NCBI GenBank assembly: GCA_034927285.1
Contig: JAYFQF010000031.1
Coordinates: 57,181 to 121,180 of the forward strand
Length of the DNA stretch: 64,000 nucleotides
Reading direction: 5' to 3'
From: JAYFQF01 sp034927285
GTDB taxonomy: Bacteria > Bacillota > Peptococcia > DRI-13 > UBA5745
The notes beneath the pieces are model-generated. The model did no database searches. It was not told where the DNA came from and saw nothing but the letters and a program-made list of their open reading frames with translations. Of this stretch, positions 42,428 through 50,822 are shown piece after piece; within the stretch, counting starts at the first letter, position 1; each line of letters begins with the position of its first letter. The position numbers and the translations under genes are program-made.

Positions 42428-43018
42428 TTACTCCCTGCTGTCCCGGCGGATCAGGGCCATCGCCTCGGCCCTGGTGGCCGAGGATGTGCGGAAATTTCCC
42501 CTGGTGGCGGAAGTCAGCGTCTTGGCCCCCGGCTTACTTACACCGCGGATCGTCATGCACATATGCTCGGCTTCAATCACCACCATGACCCCATATGGCT
42601 CCAGTGCCTCCATCACCGCGTCGGCGATCTGGCCGGTAAGCCTTTCCTGGATCTGGGGACGGCGGCTGAACTCATCCACCGCCCGGGCCAGCTTGGACAG
42701 CCCCGTCACCCTGCCCTTTTTCGGGATATAGGCCACATGGGCCTTCCCGAAGAAAGGCAGGAGATGATGCTCGCAAAAGGAATACAAAGGGATATTGGTG
42801 ACCAGCACCATTTCCTCATGGTTTTCGTTAAAGGTTTTCAACAGATGCTCCCGGGGGTCCTTGCCGATACCGGCAAAAATCTCCTCCACCATCCGGGCTA
42901 CCCGGTCCGGCGTTTCCAACAGGCCCTCCCTTTGAGGATCCTCGCCGATGCCTTCCAGAAACAGCCTGACCGCCTGTTTGACTTTTTCCTGATCCACGTT
43001 GCTCATTCTCCTTATCAT
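42428..43018 (-). CDS. folE: GTP cyclohydrolase I
   Basis: FolE opens GTP to dihydroneopterin triphosphate for folate (and queuosine) synthesis. The zinc ligands are in SFCEHHLLPFFGKAHVAYIP, key part CEHHLLPF, and EAEHMCMTIRGVSKPGA. LARAVDEFSRRPQIQERLT, key part FSRRPQ, is also typical. 196 residues is normal. The start could be 43018 (AAGGG upstream) or the in-frame ATG four codons later. No other folate genes are adjacent. Confidence 0.95.
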   Translation of the reverse strand: MIRRMSNVDQEKVKQAVRLFLEGIGEDPQREGLLETPDRVARMVEEIFAGIGKDPREHLLKTFNENHEEMVLVTNIPLYSFCEHHLLPFFGKAHVAYIPKKGRVTGLSKLARAVDEFSRRPQIQERLTGQIADAVMEALEPYGVMVVIEAEHMCMTIRGVSKPGAKTLTSATRGNFRTSSATRAEAMALIRRDSRE

Positions 43019-43103
43019 CTATTTCCCTTCGGCGGCTCCCGGCCTTTTTGCCCCCTTCTAAAACCCCGGCCCAAGGCATAGATTACAAAAGGAGGTGTGA
43101 ATA

Positions 43104-43475
43104 ATGTCCATCAAGCCTATCCTTCGGGGAATCCTGATTACCGGCCTCAGCCTGCTCCTGCTTTCTTTTTTGGGCGGCCTGATTTTTACCCTGGGTCCAT
43201 TTTCCGGCCAGGGCCTGCCCCGCTTCAGCCAGTGGCTGGTTTTTGTGGCTTTGCTTTTGGGTTCTGTGGTATCCAGCAAAAACGCTTCGGTCAAAGGCCT
43301 CTTTCACGGCCTGGGCTCCGCCCTTTCCGCCGCCCTGATCATCAGCTTCTTCGGCCTGCTGCTGGGGCCTGGCGGCGGGCTTCTGGCCTTGATTTTACCC
43401 AAATTTTTACTGGCTTTGGCTGCCGGAACTCTGGGCAGTGTCCTGGGCACGCTGTTAAATCAGGCCTCGGTCTAA
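43104..43475 (+). CDS. TIGR04086-type small membrane protein
   Basis: A 123-residue protein with four hydrophobic helices, Gly-rich (GILITGLSLLLLSFLGGLIF, LVFVALLLGSVVSSKNA, GLFHGLGSALSAALI, LGPGGGLLALI). The pattern, with the basic SSKNASVKGLFHG loop between helices 2 and 3, matches the TIGR04086 family of Bacillota. Its function is unknown. AGGAGGTG precedes the ATG. It is transcribed divergently from folE and converges on pssA. Confidence 0.8.
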   Translation: MSIKPILRGILITGLSLLLLSFLGGLIFTLGPFSGQGLPRFSQWLVFVALLLGSVVSSKNASVKGLFHGLGSALSAALIISFFGLLLGPGGGLLALILPKFLLALAAGTLGSVLGTLLNQASV

Positions 43476-43480
43476 AAAGT

Positions 43481-43515
43481 GATGACTTAGCGCGCCTTCC
43501 GGCGTACTAAGTCAT
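43481..43515 (-). terminator. Terminator after psd-pssA
   Basis: A long stem (GATGACTTAG / CTAAGTCATC, extended by GCGCC/GGCG) with a T-rich tail on the minus strand (ACTTTTTAGA). It lies between convergent genes and is best suited to the pssA side. Confidence 0.75.
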
Positions 43516-43522
43516 CCGTGCT

Positions 43523-44029
43523 TCAGATCTTGGGAACCTTCAGATTGCAGACCATCAGGAAAGCCAAGACGATGGTGATCACCGGAAAAGCCCTGTAGTC
43601 GATCCACTTGGTTAAAAGAATCGTCAGCGTCAGCAAGGGCCCGCAGAAGGTAATCGGCACGCCGATGAAATAGGCCTTGATGTTAATCACGTTAAACCGG
43701 GCCAGCCGGAAGGCTCCGCAAAGGGCAAAGCCCACGGCCAGCAAAAGGCCCAGGCGGCCAAAGCGGTGCAGCTGGGCGGCATAAGCCAGCAGAGCCGGTG
43801 CTACACCGAAGGAAACCAGGTCCGACAAAGAATCCAGCTCTTTGCCGAAATCGGAAACCACATGCAGCCGTCTGGCCAGCCGGCCGTCCATACCGTCCAT
43901 GATCATGGCGCCGAATATGGCGTAGGCCGCTTCCTGATACAGGCCCTCCATCGTCAGAAATAACGAAAAAAAGCCTAAAGCGAGATTGCTCATGGTCACC
44001 GCATTGGGGATCAATCGCATTTTATTCAT
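43523..44029 (-). CDS. pssA: CDP-diacylglycerol--serine O-phosphatidyltransferase
   Basis: PssA makes phosphatidylserine from CDP-diacylglycerol and serine at the membrane. The CDP-alcohol phosphotransferase signature is seen as DGMDGRLARRLHV, then SDFGKELDSLSDLVSFG with the conserved Asp/Gly spacing. About five membrane helices fit the 168-residue length, typical for Gram-positive PssA. It starts directly after the psd stop (TAAATG), so the two are coupled and form the phosphatidylethanolamine pathway. Confidence 0.94.
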   Translation of the reverse strand: MNKMRLIPNAVTMSNLALGFFSLFLTMEGLYQEAAYAIFGAMIMDGMDGRLARRLHVVSDFGKELDSLSDLVSFGVAPALLAYAAQLHRFGRLGLLLAVGFALCGAFRLARFNVINIKAYFIGVPITFCGPLLTLTILLTKWIDYRAFPVITIVLAFLMVCNLKVPKI

Positions 44030-44677
44030 TTACGCCAACCTCCCCAAAAGGGTTGTCCCGCCCTTTACTTTCATCCCTGTCTCCACATATACTTCCGTAT
44101 CCCTGGGCAGCGTAAGCTCGATACAGGATCCAAATTTCATCAGACCGAATCTTTCTCCCTGCTCCAGCAGGTCACCGGCCTTGGCCCAGCAGACCACCCG
44201 TCTGGCCACAAAGCCGGTGACCTGGCAAAGCAGGATTTTTTTCTCCTTTTCCAGGCTCACCAGCCCCACATAGTTTCTCTCATTTACTTCCGAAGCATGA
44301 TTTTTGAATGCCGGCAGGAACCGGCCTTCCTGATACCGGACAAATTCCACCCGGGCCGCTATGGGCGAGCGGTTAACGTGGACGTTGAACAGGCTCAGGA
44401 AAATGCTGATTTTCAGCGCCGGCCCCCCGATGTAATCGTCATGCTCCACTTCCCGGATGGACAGGACCTGCCCGTCCGCCGGACAAATCAGCTCCCCTGC
44501 CGCCGCCTTGCCTGTGCGATTGGGATTGCGGAAAAAAAACAAGGTAAATAAAATTAATATTCCCGGCAGCAAAAGCCCCCAGGCGCCCAGCAACCGATAC
44601 AAGGCAAAGCCCAGGACCGCCAGAACGCCGGCAATCGGCAAAGCATCCGGCGCCACCGGCCAGTTTCTTCTGTTCAC
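44030..44677 (-). CDS. psd: Phosphatidylserine decarboxylase proenzyme (short form)
   Basis: Psd turns phosphatidylserine into phosphatidylethanolamine using a self-made pyruvoyl group. The 215-residue form has two N-terminal membrane helices (FALYRLLGAWGLLLPGILIL), the core ISIFLSLFNVHVNRSP, and the self-cleavage region MKFGSCIELTLP, where the Gly-Ser bond should break. The residue after the Ser is Cys, less usual than Arg, Thr or Ser. The start is GTG at 44677 with GGAGGG upstream. Confidence 0.92.
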   Translation of the reverse strand: MNRRNWPVAPDALPIAGVLAVLGFALYRLLGAWGLLLPGILILFTLFFFRNPNRTGKAAAGELICPADGQVLSIREVEHDDYIGGPALKISIFLSLFNVHVNRSPIAARVEFVRYQEGRFLPAFKNHASEVNERNYVGLVSLEKEKKILLCQVTGFVARRVVCWAKAGDLLEQGERFGLMKFGSCIELTLPRDTEVYVETGMKVKGGTTLLGRLA

Positions 44678-44763
44678 GGTCTTCCCTCCAGCTTTATCCG
44701 TCCGAAATCATCGGATGACTTAAGTGATGCTAGCTACTCTATATTACACTAAACCCCGGGTTG

Positions 44764-47700
44764 TCACAAGTCCCGGAACTCCCCGGCAGGATCTGAAAAC
44801 CGCTCCTGCCATTGCGCGATTTTCCTGACCAGTTCCGCTGGCTTTCCGGACAAACAGGCCGCGTCGGGCAGTGACTGTAAAAACAGCCTGCCGTAACGCT
44901 TATTCACGATCCGGTTATCCAGGATCACCACCACGCCCCAATCCTCCGACGTGCGGATCAGCCTGCCGTAGCCCTGCTTAAACCGCAGCACCGCCTGGGG
45001 CAGGCTGTACTCGTAAAAGGGATCTTCTCCCCGCCGGCTCATTTGCTCGATCCTGGCCTCGGTCATCGGCATGCCCGGGGGCGCGAAGGGCAGCCGGACA
45101 ATCAGCAGGGAAGTCAGGGACAGCCCCGGCAGGTCCACGCCTTCCCAGAAGGTGTTGGCTCCGAAAACCACAGCCCGGGGATTGGTTTTCAGTTCTTCCA
45201 TCAACGTACTGCGGCTGCCGTTGATCCCGTCGGCAAAAAGCTCCAGGCCCTCCGCCTTCAGCTTGGCGGCTATGGCCTCGTACATGGCCCGTAATTGCTT
45301 ATGGGAAGTAAAAAGCACCATGGAGCGGCCGCCGCAGGCCTTCAGGAATTCTTCCAGAGAATCCGCCAGGGCCAGGTTATAGGCGGTCTCCGAAGTTCTG
45401 GCCGGGTCGGGCAGGCTTTTGTCCGTCATCAACAGCACCTGTTTGGCATAATCGAAAGGCGAACATAAAACCGCCGTATCGGTAAGCTCCTGGTCCACGC
45501 CCAGCTGACCGCTGAAATAGGAAAAGCTTTCGCCAACGCTTAACGTGGCCGAGGTCATCACTACCGATTCCTTCTCCTCAAAAAGGTATTTCCGGAAAAA
45601 CGACGCCGTATTCAATGGCGTAATACAAAGGATGATATCGTTGGTCCGCGTTTCCCGGCGGAACCAGTAGACCTGTTCGCCGGCGGCCGAAGGCAGGGCT
45701 GCGGAAACCGAAGCCGTAGCCGGGGCGGCGTTATCCTGTTCGGCGGCCTGTTCGGCGGCGGTCAGAGGCGGAGCGGTGGAAAACGGAACCGGGGCAGCCG
45801 CAGCCGGAACAGCCGGATCTGAAGCCGCGGCGGGAGCAGCCGAACCGGCAACCATAGATGAAGCGGTTTCTTTCAGAAAGAGGTCCAGCAGTTCCGTCAT
45901 TTCCAGCACCCGCCCGAAAAGCTGCAGCTGGCTTTTCAGCCAGGTCTCCTCAAACTGCCGGCCATCCTCACCTTGCAAAGCCTGGCTCAGCTTAACCAAA
46001 ATCCCCGACAGCTCCGTGCCCATTACCCGCAGGTTATCCAGGGCGCTCAAGACGCCTTCCACCGCCGAGCCCTGGGGACTGCCGGGCCGCAGCCGGTAAT
46101 ATTCCGGCAAGCTGGTGTTTTTCAGGATTTCCTGAAGCAGGTTTACCCGGCGCATAACCAGCTTCAGCTGCTTTTCCAGTTCGTTTAACAAAGGCTCCAG
46201 CTTTTCTACGGCCCCGATCCCCTTCTGTCGGTAATCCTTTAAATACTGGATAAAGCCGGGGCGTCCAAAAACATCGCGCCGCTTATGCAGCTGCTGCAGC
46301 TGCTTTTCATATTCCATCAGGGAAAACTCCCGGGTAAACTGCCTGGTGCCTTCTTCCTCCAGATGGTGGGCCTCGTCGATGATCAGATATTGGTATTTGG
46401 ACAAAAGCGCGTCCCCCAGGCAGGCGTCGGCCAGCATCAGCGCATGATTGATAATCAGCAGGTCGCTTTTCCCGGCGGCATAACGGGCCTTTTGATAATA
46501 ACACTCCTTATAATGGGGGCACTGCGTACCCTGACAGGTTTCCCGGGAAGAGGCCATCTGGGCAAACCAATCCCGCTCCGGACCCAGGAGATGAATGGAA
46601 TCCAGATCACCCTCCGTTCCTTCCTCCAGCCAGACCGCCAGCCGGGCCAGGAGCACCCGTTCGCCCCAGATCAGATTGGTCCCTTGATTTAGAACGGCCA
46701 GCCACCGGTTTAAACAGAGATAATTCCCCCGGCCTTTTAAGACGGCGCAGTGAAAGGGAAAGGGCAAAAGCTTTGCCGCTTCGGGAATCTCCTTTTTATA
46801 CAGCTGCTCCTGCAGATAGATGGTGTGGGTGGCGATCACCACCCGCTCCTGCCGGGCTACGGACCAGGTCAGGGCAGGCAGGAGATAAGCCAAAGACTTT
46901 CCGACGCCGGTAGGCGCCTCCACCATGAGAAAGCGGGACTGCTGGAAGGCTTTCATCACCGCTCGCAGCATCTCCGTCTGCTGGGGACGGTACTGATAAT
47001 TTTCCTTCTGCCGGGAGAAAGGACCGCCGGGTTCCAAAAGTCCCGACAGGCCGGGAGAACGCCAGAACGCCGCGGCCTCCGCAGCCGCAGACTTTCTCGC
47101 CGTCTCTTCTTCCGGCGCCTGGTTCCAGAAGGCCAGAGGATCCTCTCCAAACCCTCCCTCCTCCTCCTGGAGGCCGGTTTCCGTCAGGGCTTCCGGCCAT
47201 AAAAGCTCCCGACCCAGATAGATCTGCAGGAATAAATAATACAGCCCCTGCTCTTCCTGCGCCAGGGCCTGAAGGATACGCTCCAAAAGACTTCTGTCCA
47301 GTCTTCTGGCTTTGCCCGCCAGATGGACAAACAAAGCCTCCAGAGCCTCGGCGTCGCCCAGGGCCCTGTGACAGGGCGAAGCCTTCAGATCAAAGGTCCG
47401 GACCAGGCTGCGCAGGCTATAGGACTTCAGCCGGGGATAAAGGATCTTGGCCAGTTCGATGGTATCCACTACCTGGCGGCGGGAAAGCTTTACGGCAAAT
47501 TCAGCCTCCAGGAAAGTCACGTCAAAATTAGCATTATGAGCCACCAGCCAGCTGTCCTCCAGCCGGGGCAGCACCTGATCCCGCAGTTGGCCGATAGCCG
47601 GCGCGGACCTGAGCATTTCGTCGCTGATGCCGGTCAGCTGAGTGATGAAGGGATCCAAAGCCTCTCCGGGATTTACCAGCTGCTGCAGGACGAAGCGCTC

Positions 47701-47814
47701 TTCTCCAGGCCGGCGGCAGATCATCGCCACTTCGATGATTTTATTCTTCTGCGGATTCAGTCCCGAAGTCTCCAGATCCAAAAAAACCAATGAGTTAACA
47801 TTTTGCCCGTCCAT
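44764..47814 (-). CDS. DinG-type ATP-dependent helicase with N-terminal 3'-5' exonuclease domain
   Basis: Residues ~1-175 are a DEDDh exonuclease: VFLDLETSG (D13, E15), LVAHNANFDVTFLE and CHRALGDAEAL, all catalytic residues kept. The helicase follows with Walker A EAPTGVGKSLAYLLP, DEAHHLEEE, and four Cys (NYLC, ETCQGTQC, KEC) for an XPD-like iron-sulfur cluster. Motif VI is YGRLIRTSEDWG. A ~70-residue Ala/Pro-rich insertion at about 660-730 is unusual. Bacillus DinG has the same fusion. It adjoins ahcY with no gap and weak SD, so translation may be coupled. Confidence 0.92.
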   Translation of the reverse strand: MDGQNVNSLVFLDLETSGLNPQKNKIIEVAMICRRPGEERFVLQQLVNPGEALDPFITQLTGISDEMLRSAPAIGQLRDQVLPRLEDSWLVAHNANFDVTFLEAEFAVKLSRRQVVDTIELAKILYPRLKSYSLRSLVRTFDLKASPCHRALGDAEALEALFVHLAGKARRLDRSLLERILQALAQEEQGLYYLFLQIYLGRELLWPEALTETGLQEEEGGFGEDPLAFWNQAPEEETARKSAAAEAAAFWRSPGLSGLLEPGGPFSRQKENYQYRPQQTEMLRAVMKAFQQSRFLMVEAPTGVGKSLAYLLPALTWSVARQERVVIATHTIYLQEQLYKKEIPEAAKLLPFPFHCAVLKGRGNYLCLNRWLAVLNQGTNLIWGERVLLARLAVWLEEGTEGDLDSIHLLGPERDWFAQMASSRETCQGTQCPHYKECYYQKARYAAGKSDLLIINHALMLADACLGDALLSKYQYLIIDEAHHLEEEGTRQFTREFSLMEYEKQLQQLHKRRDVFGRPGFIQYLKDYRQKGIGAVEKLEPLLNELEKQLKLVMRRVNLLQEILKNTSLPEYYRLRPGSPQGSAVEGVLSALDNLRVMGTELSGILVKLSQALQGEDGRQFEETWLKSQLQLFGRVLEMTELLDLFLKETASSMVAGSAAPAAASDPAVPAAAAPVPFSTAPPLTAAEQAAEQDNAAPATASVSAALPSAAGEQVYWFRRETRTNDIILCITPLNTASFFRKYLFEEKESVVMTSATLSVGESFSYFSGQLGVDQELTDTAVLCSPFDYAKQVLLMTDKSLPDPARTSETAYNLALADSLEEFLKACGGRSMVLFTSHKQLRAMYEAIAAKLKAEGLELFADGINGSRSTLMEELKTNPRAVVFGANTFWEGVDLPGLSLTSLLIVRLPFAPPGMPMTEARIEQMSRRGEDPFYEYSLPQAVLRFKQGYGRLIRTSEDWGVVVILDNRIVNKRYGRLFLQSLPDAACLSGKPAELVRKIAQWQERFSDPAGEFRDL

Positions 47815-49098
47815 TTATTCGATGATCCAGCTTTCCTGATATTTTTTCTGTTCTTGGCTTAAACTGTCGATATTAATGCCGGCGGAGGCCAGGCGGACCC
47901 GGGCTACGGCCTGGTCGATCTCTTTGGGCACCTTATGGACCCCCGGCGCCAGCCGGCCCTTCTGAGCGGCCAGGTATTCCAGGGCCAAAGCCTGGACGGC
48001 AAAGGAAGTGTCCATCACTTCCGCCGGGTGGCCAAAGCTGCAGGCCAGATTAACCAGACGGCCTTCTCCCATCAGGAGCAGCCGGCGGCCGTCGGGAGTA
48101 CGGTATTCCTCGATTCCCGGTTTCACCGTCCTGGGGGCGCCGCAGAGGGAAAATAAATCCGGCTTGGAAATCTCCACATCGAAATGTCCCGCATTAGCTA
48201 AAAGCGCGCCGTCTTTCATTTTGTCAAAATGAGGTCCGCAGATAACGTCGCGGTTTCCCGTAACGGTGATAAAGTAGTCCCCCAGAGGAGCCGCCTCCGC
48301 CATCGTCAGCACCTGGAAGCCGTCCATCCAGGCTTCCACAGCTTTTATCGGATCCACCTCCGTCACCACCACCCGGGCCCCCAAGCCTTTTGCCCGCATG
48401 GATACGCCTTTGCCGCACCAACCGTAGCCCGCCACCACCACGACTTTACCGGCCACCACCAGGTTTGTGGCGTTCATCACGGCGTCCCATACCGACTGGC
48501 CGGTGCCGTAACGGTTATCGAAAAGGAACTTCATGTCCGCGTCGTTGACAGCCATCATCGGAATCTTCAGCGCCCCGGCCTTTTCCATGGCCTTCAGGCG
48601 CTGGATGCCGGTGGTGGTTTCCTCGCAGCCGCCATAAAGGCCGGCCAGAAGCTCCGGGTATTCGCTGTGCAGCAGAGCGGTCAGATCGCCGCCGTCGTCT
48701 ACCAAAAGATTCGGCTTACTCTGAACGGACAAGCGGTGACAGCGATGGTATTCTTCGCTGCCGGCGCCGTGGCGGGCATAAACCCTGAGCCCTCTTTCCA
48801 CCATGGCCGCGCAGACGTCGTCCTGGGTGGACAACGGATTGGACGCGGTCATGGTCACTTCGGCGCCGCCGGCTTTCAAGGTCAGGCCCAGACAGGCGGT
48901 TTTGGCTTCCAGGTGTAAGCAGATCAGGGCCTGCAGGCCCACAAAGGGTTTTTCCTCAGCCAGCCGGCTCTGAATGCTGTTCAATACCGGCATATTATGC
49001 CAGACCCAGTCGATCTTCTGGTGCCCTCCGAGAGCCAGATTCGGGTCTTTAATCCAGGAATCTTCAATCAAGGATTCCTTAGTTAATGCTTCTTCCAC
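47815..49098 (-). CDS. ahcY: Adenosylhomocysteinase (short form)
   Basis: AhcY hydrolyses S-adenosylhomocysteine to adenosine and homocysteine, using tightly bound NAD. Seen: VDDGGDLT, EETTTGIQRL, AVNDADMKFLFDNRYGTGQS with the catalytic Lys and Asp, and the NAD fold VVVAGYGWCGKG. The 427-residue length lacks the ~40-residue insertion of eukaryotic and proteobacterial forms and resembles Thermotoga/archaeal enzymes, some of which prefer S-inosylhomocysteine. The start is GTG at 49098 with GGGGG 9 nt upstream. Few Bacillota have AhcY; most use Pfs/LuxS. Confidence 0.93.
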   Translation of the reverse strand: MEEALTKESLIEDSWIKDPNLALGGHQKIDWVWHNMPVLNSIQSRLAEEKPFVGLQALICLHLEAKTACLGLTLKAGGAEVTMTASNPLSTQDDVCAAMVERGLRVYARHGAGSEEYHRCHRLSVQSKPNLLVDDGGDLTALLHSEYPELLAGLYGGCEETTTGIQRLKAMEKAGALKIPMMAVNDADMKFLFDNRYGTGQSVWDAVMNATNLVVAGKVVVVAGYGWCGKGVSMRAKGLGARVVVTEVDPIKAVEAWMDGFQVLTMAEAAPLGDYFITVTGNRDVICGPHFDKMKDGALLANAGHFDVEISKPDLFSLCGAPRTVKPGIEEYRTPDGRRLLLMGEGRLVNLACSFGHPAEVMDTSFAVQALALEYLAAQKGRLAPGVHKVPKEIDQAVARVRLASAGINIDSLSQEQKKYQESWIIE

Positions 49099-49112
49099 GA
49101 AAGAATTCCCCC

Positions 49113-49141
49113 TTTACATCACTTTCCAGCCATGTTATAAT
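49113..49141 (+). promoter_or_regulatory. Promoter of tRNA-Arg
   Basis: TTTACA (49113-49118), a 17-bp spacer and TATAAT (49136-49141) with TG just before it (extended -10), 19 bp ahead of the tRNA. Confidence 0.85.
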
Positions 49142-49160
49142 CTCTTTTGTACCTATCCTT

Positions 49161-49235
49161 GCGCCAGTAGCTCAGTGGATAGAGCACCGGCCTCCGGAGC
49201 CGGGTGCGGAGGTTCGATTCCTCTCTGGCGTACCA
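49161..49235 (+). tRNA. tRNA-Arg (anticodon CCG)
   Basis: A 75-nt cloverleaf with acceptor stem GCGCCAG/CTGGCGT (first pair G-U), discriminator A and encoded CCA. Anticodon CCG is at 49194-49196 in the loop CTCCGGA, with a 5-bp stem CCGGC/GCCGG. It reads CGG codons. Confidence 0.95.
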
Positions 49236-49249
49236 TTTTGAACAAGCTG

Positions 49250-49291
49250 CGCTTTATCTTAAGGTCAAACCTTGGGGTAAAGCGTTTTTTT
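49250..49291 (+). terminator. Terminator after tRNA-Arg
   Basis: A 15-bp stem with several G-T pairs (CGCTTTATCTTAAGG / CCTTGGGGTAAAGCG) and a T7 tail. Confidence 0.85.
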
Positions 49292-49399
49292 ATGTCTCTG
49301 CCGCTCCCTCCCGCGCAGGCTGCCCCGGTTTTTCAGGCCGGCCTATTTCTATTTCATCCCCGGAGGCATTAACACCCGCCGGCGCCGATATCCGGACCG

Positions 49400-49867
49400 C
49401 TATTTCATGCCCGGAAAATCCAGCTGCCGCAGGCCCTCGTACAAAACCAGAGCCACGGTATTGCTTAAATTCAGTGAGCGGGCATGAGGGTCCGGCAACA
49501 TGGGCACCCGCACTACCTGCCGGCGGTAAGCCTCCAGAAATTCTTTGGGCAGCCCCTTGGTTTCCCTTCCGAAGACAAAAAAGGAGCCGTCGGGATACTG
49601 CGCCTGATGATAAAAGCGGCTGCCGCCGGTCTCCACCAGCCACAGCTTTTCCCGCCCATGCCTTTCCAGAAATTGCTCCAGAGAATCATGGATCCGGATA
49701 TCCAACAGGTCCCAGTAATCCAGTCCGGCCCGTTTTAAATACTTGTCTTCCAGGGAAAAGCCCAGGGGCTTGATTAAATGCAGAACCGTGCCGGTGACCG
49801 CGCAGGTGCGGCTGATATTTCCGGTGTTGGCGGGAATTTCCGGCTGATATAATACCACATGAAACAA
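49400..49867 (-). CDS. trmL: tRNA (cytidine/uridine-34-2'-O)-methyltransferase
   Basis: TrmL (YibK/CspR) methylates the wobble ribose of certain leucine tRNAs. The 155-residue SPOUT protein starts VVLYQPEIPANTGNISRTCA, key part LYQPEIPANTGN, and has the trefoil-knot motifs FFVFGRETKGLP and ARSLNLSNTVALVLYEGLRQ. The start is TTG at 49867, with GGGAG 7 nt upstream. It is the last gene of a fakA-degV-trmL run on the minus strand. Confidence 0.92.
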   Translation of the reverse strand: MFHVVLYQPEIPANTGNISRTCAVTGTVLHLIKPLGFSLEDKYLKRAGLDYWDLLDIRIHDSLEQFLERHGREKLWLVETGGSRFYHQAQYPDGSFFVFGRETKGLPKEFLEAYRRQVVRVPMLPDPHARSLNLSNTVALVLYEGLRQLDFPGMK

Positions 49868-49909
49868 AATCCTTCTCCCTTTCGCTCTCCCTGCCTTCCG
49901 GCGGTTCGG

Positions 49910-50791
49910 CTAATCCAGCACAGGCAGGATAAAATCCGGCCAGGGCATATAGGCCATAGCCAGAAGGCCCGCGCCGGCATGGGTGCCGATGGCGGCGCCC
50001 ATATCCTTGATGTCCGCTTTCTCCCGGCCGATCTGCAGATTTTCCAGGATATCCGGCAAGTAATGCTCCAGCTCCTCCCGGGCGCCGCAGTGGCCCAGAT
50101 AAATTTTGCCGGGGCCGTCATGAGCGGTCATTTCCTGGCGGATCAGCTCCGCCATCCGCTCCACGGCCCGGCCTTTGCCGCGGATCCGCTCCACCGGGCA
50201 GACCATACCGTCCCGGATGGCCAACAGGGGCCGGATATTCAGCATCCCGCCCAAAAAAGCGGTAGCCTTGCCGATCCTTCCGCCTTTCTGCAGGTTATCC
50301 AGGGTATCCACCACAAAGTAAATCTTGATTTTTTTGGTGATATAGTCCGTGATCTTCAGGATTTCCTCCCGGGCAAGGCCCTTTTTCTGCGCCTTGGCCG
50401 CCGTTTCCACCATACAGGCCAGTCCCAGGGACACATTCATGCTGTCCACCACGGTAACCCTGCCGGGCGGGAATACTTTGGCAATCAATTCCGCGGTGCG
50501 GGCGCTGCCGGAAAGCCGGGATGAGATATGATAAGAAATTACGTCATAGCCCTCTTCCACCAAAGCGGAAAAAGCCGCCAGGGTGTCTCCCGGCAAAGGC
50601 TGGGCGGTAGTGGGCAGCTTGTCCTGGGCCGCCATTTTTATATAGAAATCCTCAGTGGTCAAATCCAGCAGTTCCCGGTAAGAGCCGTCTTCAAAGTTGA
50701 TCATGACCGGCACCAACTCCACGCCGGCAGCCTGCAGTTCCGCCACGCTTAAATCACAGGTACTGTCCGTAACAATTTTTATCTTCCCCAA
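49910..50791 (-). CDS. DegV-family fatty-acid-binding protein (FakB-like)
   Basis: DegV proteins bind one fatty acid, and FakB members present it to the kinase FakA. Seen: IVTDSTCDLS at the N-terminus, PTTAQPLPGD, ISSRLSGSARTA and the RIGKATAFLGGMLNIRPLL region around ~180. 293 residues is normal. The start is TTG at 50791, 6 nt after GGAGG. It follows the FakA-like gene by 31 bp, which supports a FakA/FakB pair for using exogenous fatty acids. Confidence 0.9.
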   Translation of the reverse strand: MGKIKIVTDSTCDLSVAELQAAGVELVPVMINFEDGSYRELLDLTTEDFYIKMAAQDKLPTTAQPLPGDTLAAFSALVEEGYDVISYHISSRLSGSARTAELIAKVFPPGRVTVVDSMNVSLGLACMVETAAKAQKKGLAREEILKITDYITKKIKIYFVVDTLDNLQKGGRIGKATAFLGGMLNIRPLLAIRDGMVCPVERIRGKGRAVERMAELIRQEMTAHDGPGKIYLGHCGAREELEHYLPDILENLQIGREKADIKDMGAAIGTHAGAGLLAMAYMPWPDFILPVLD

Positions 50792-50822
50792 AATAACCCT
50801 CCTCAGTATGGGGGCCCGCCGT

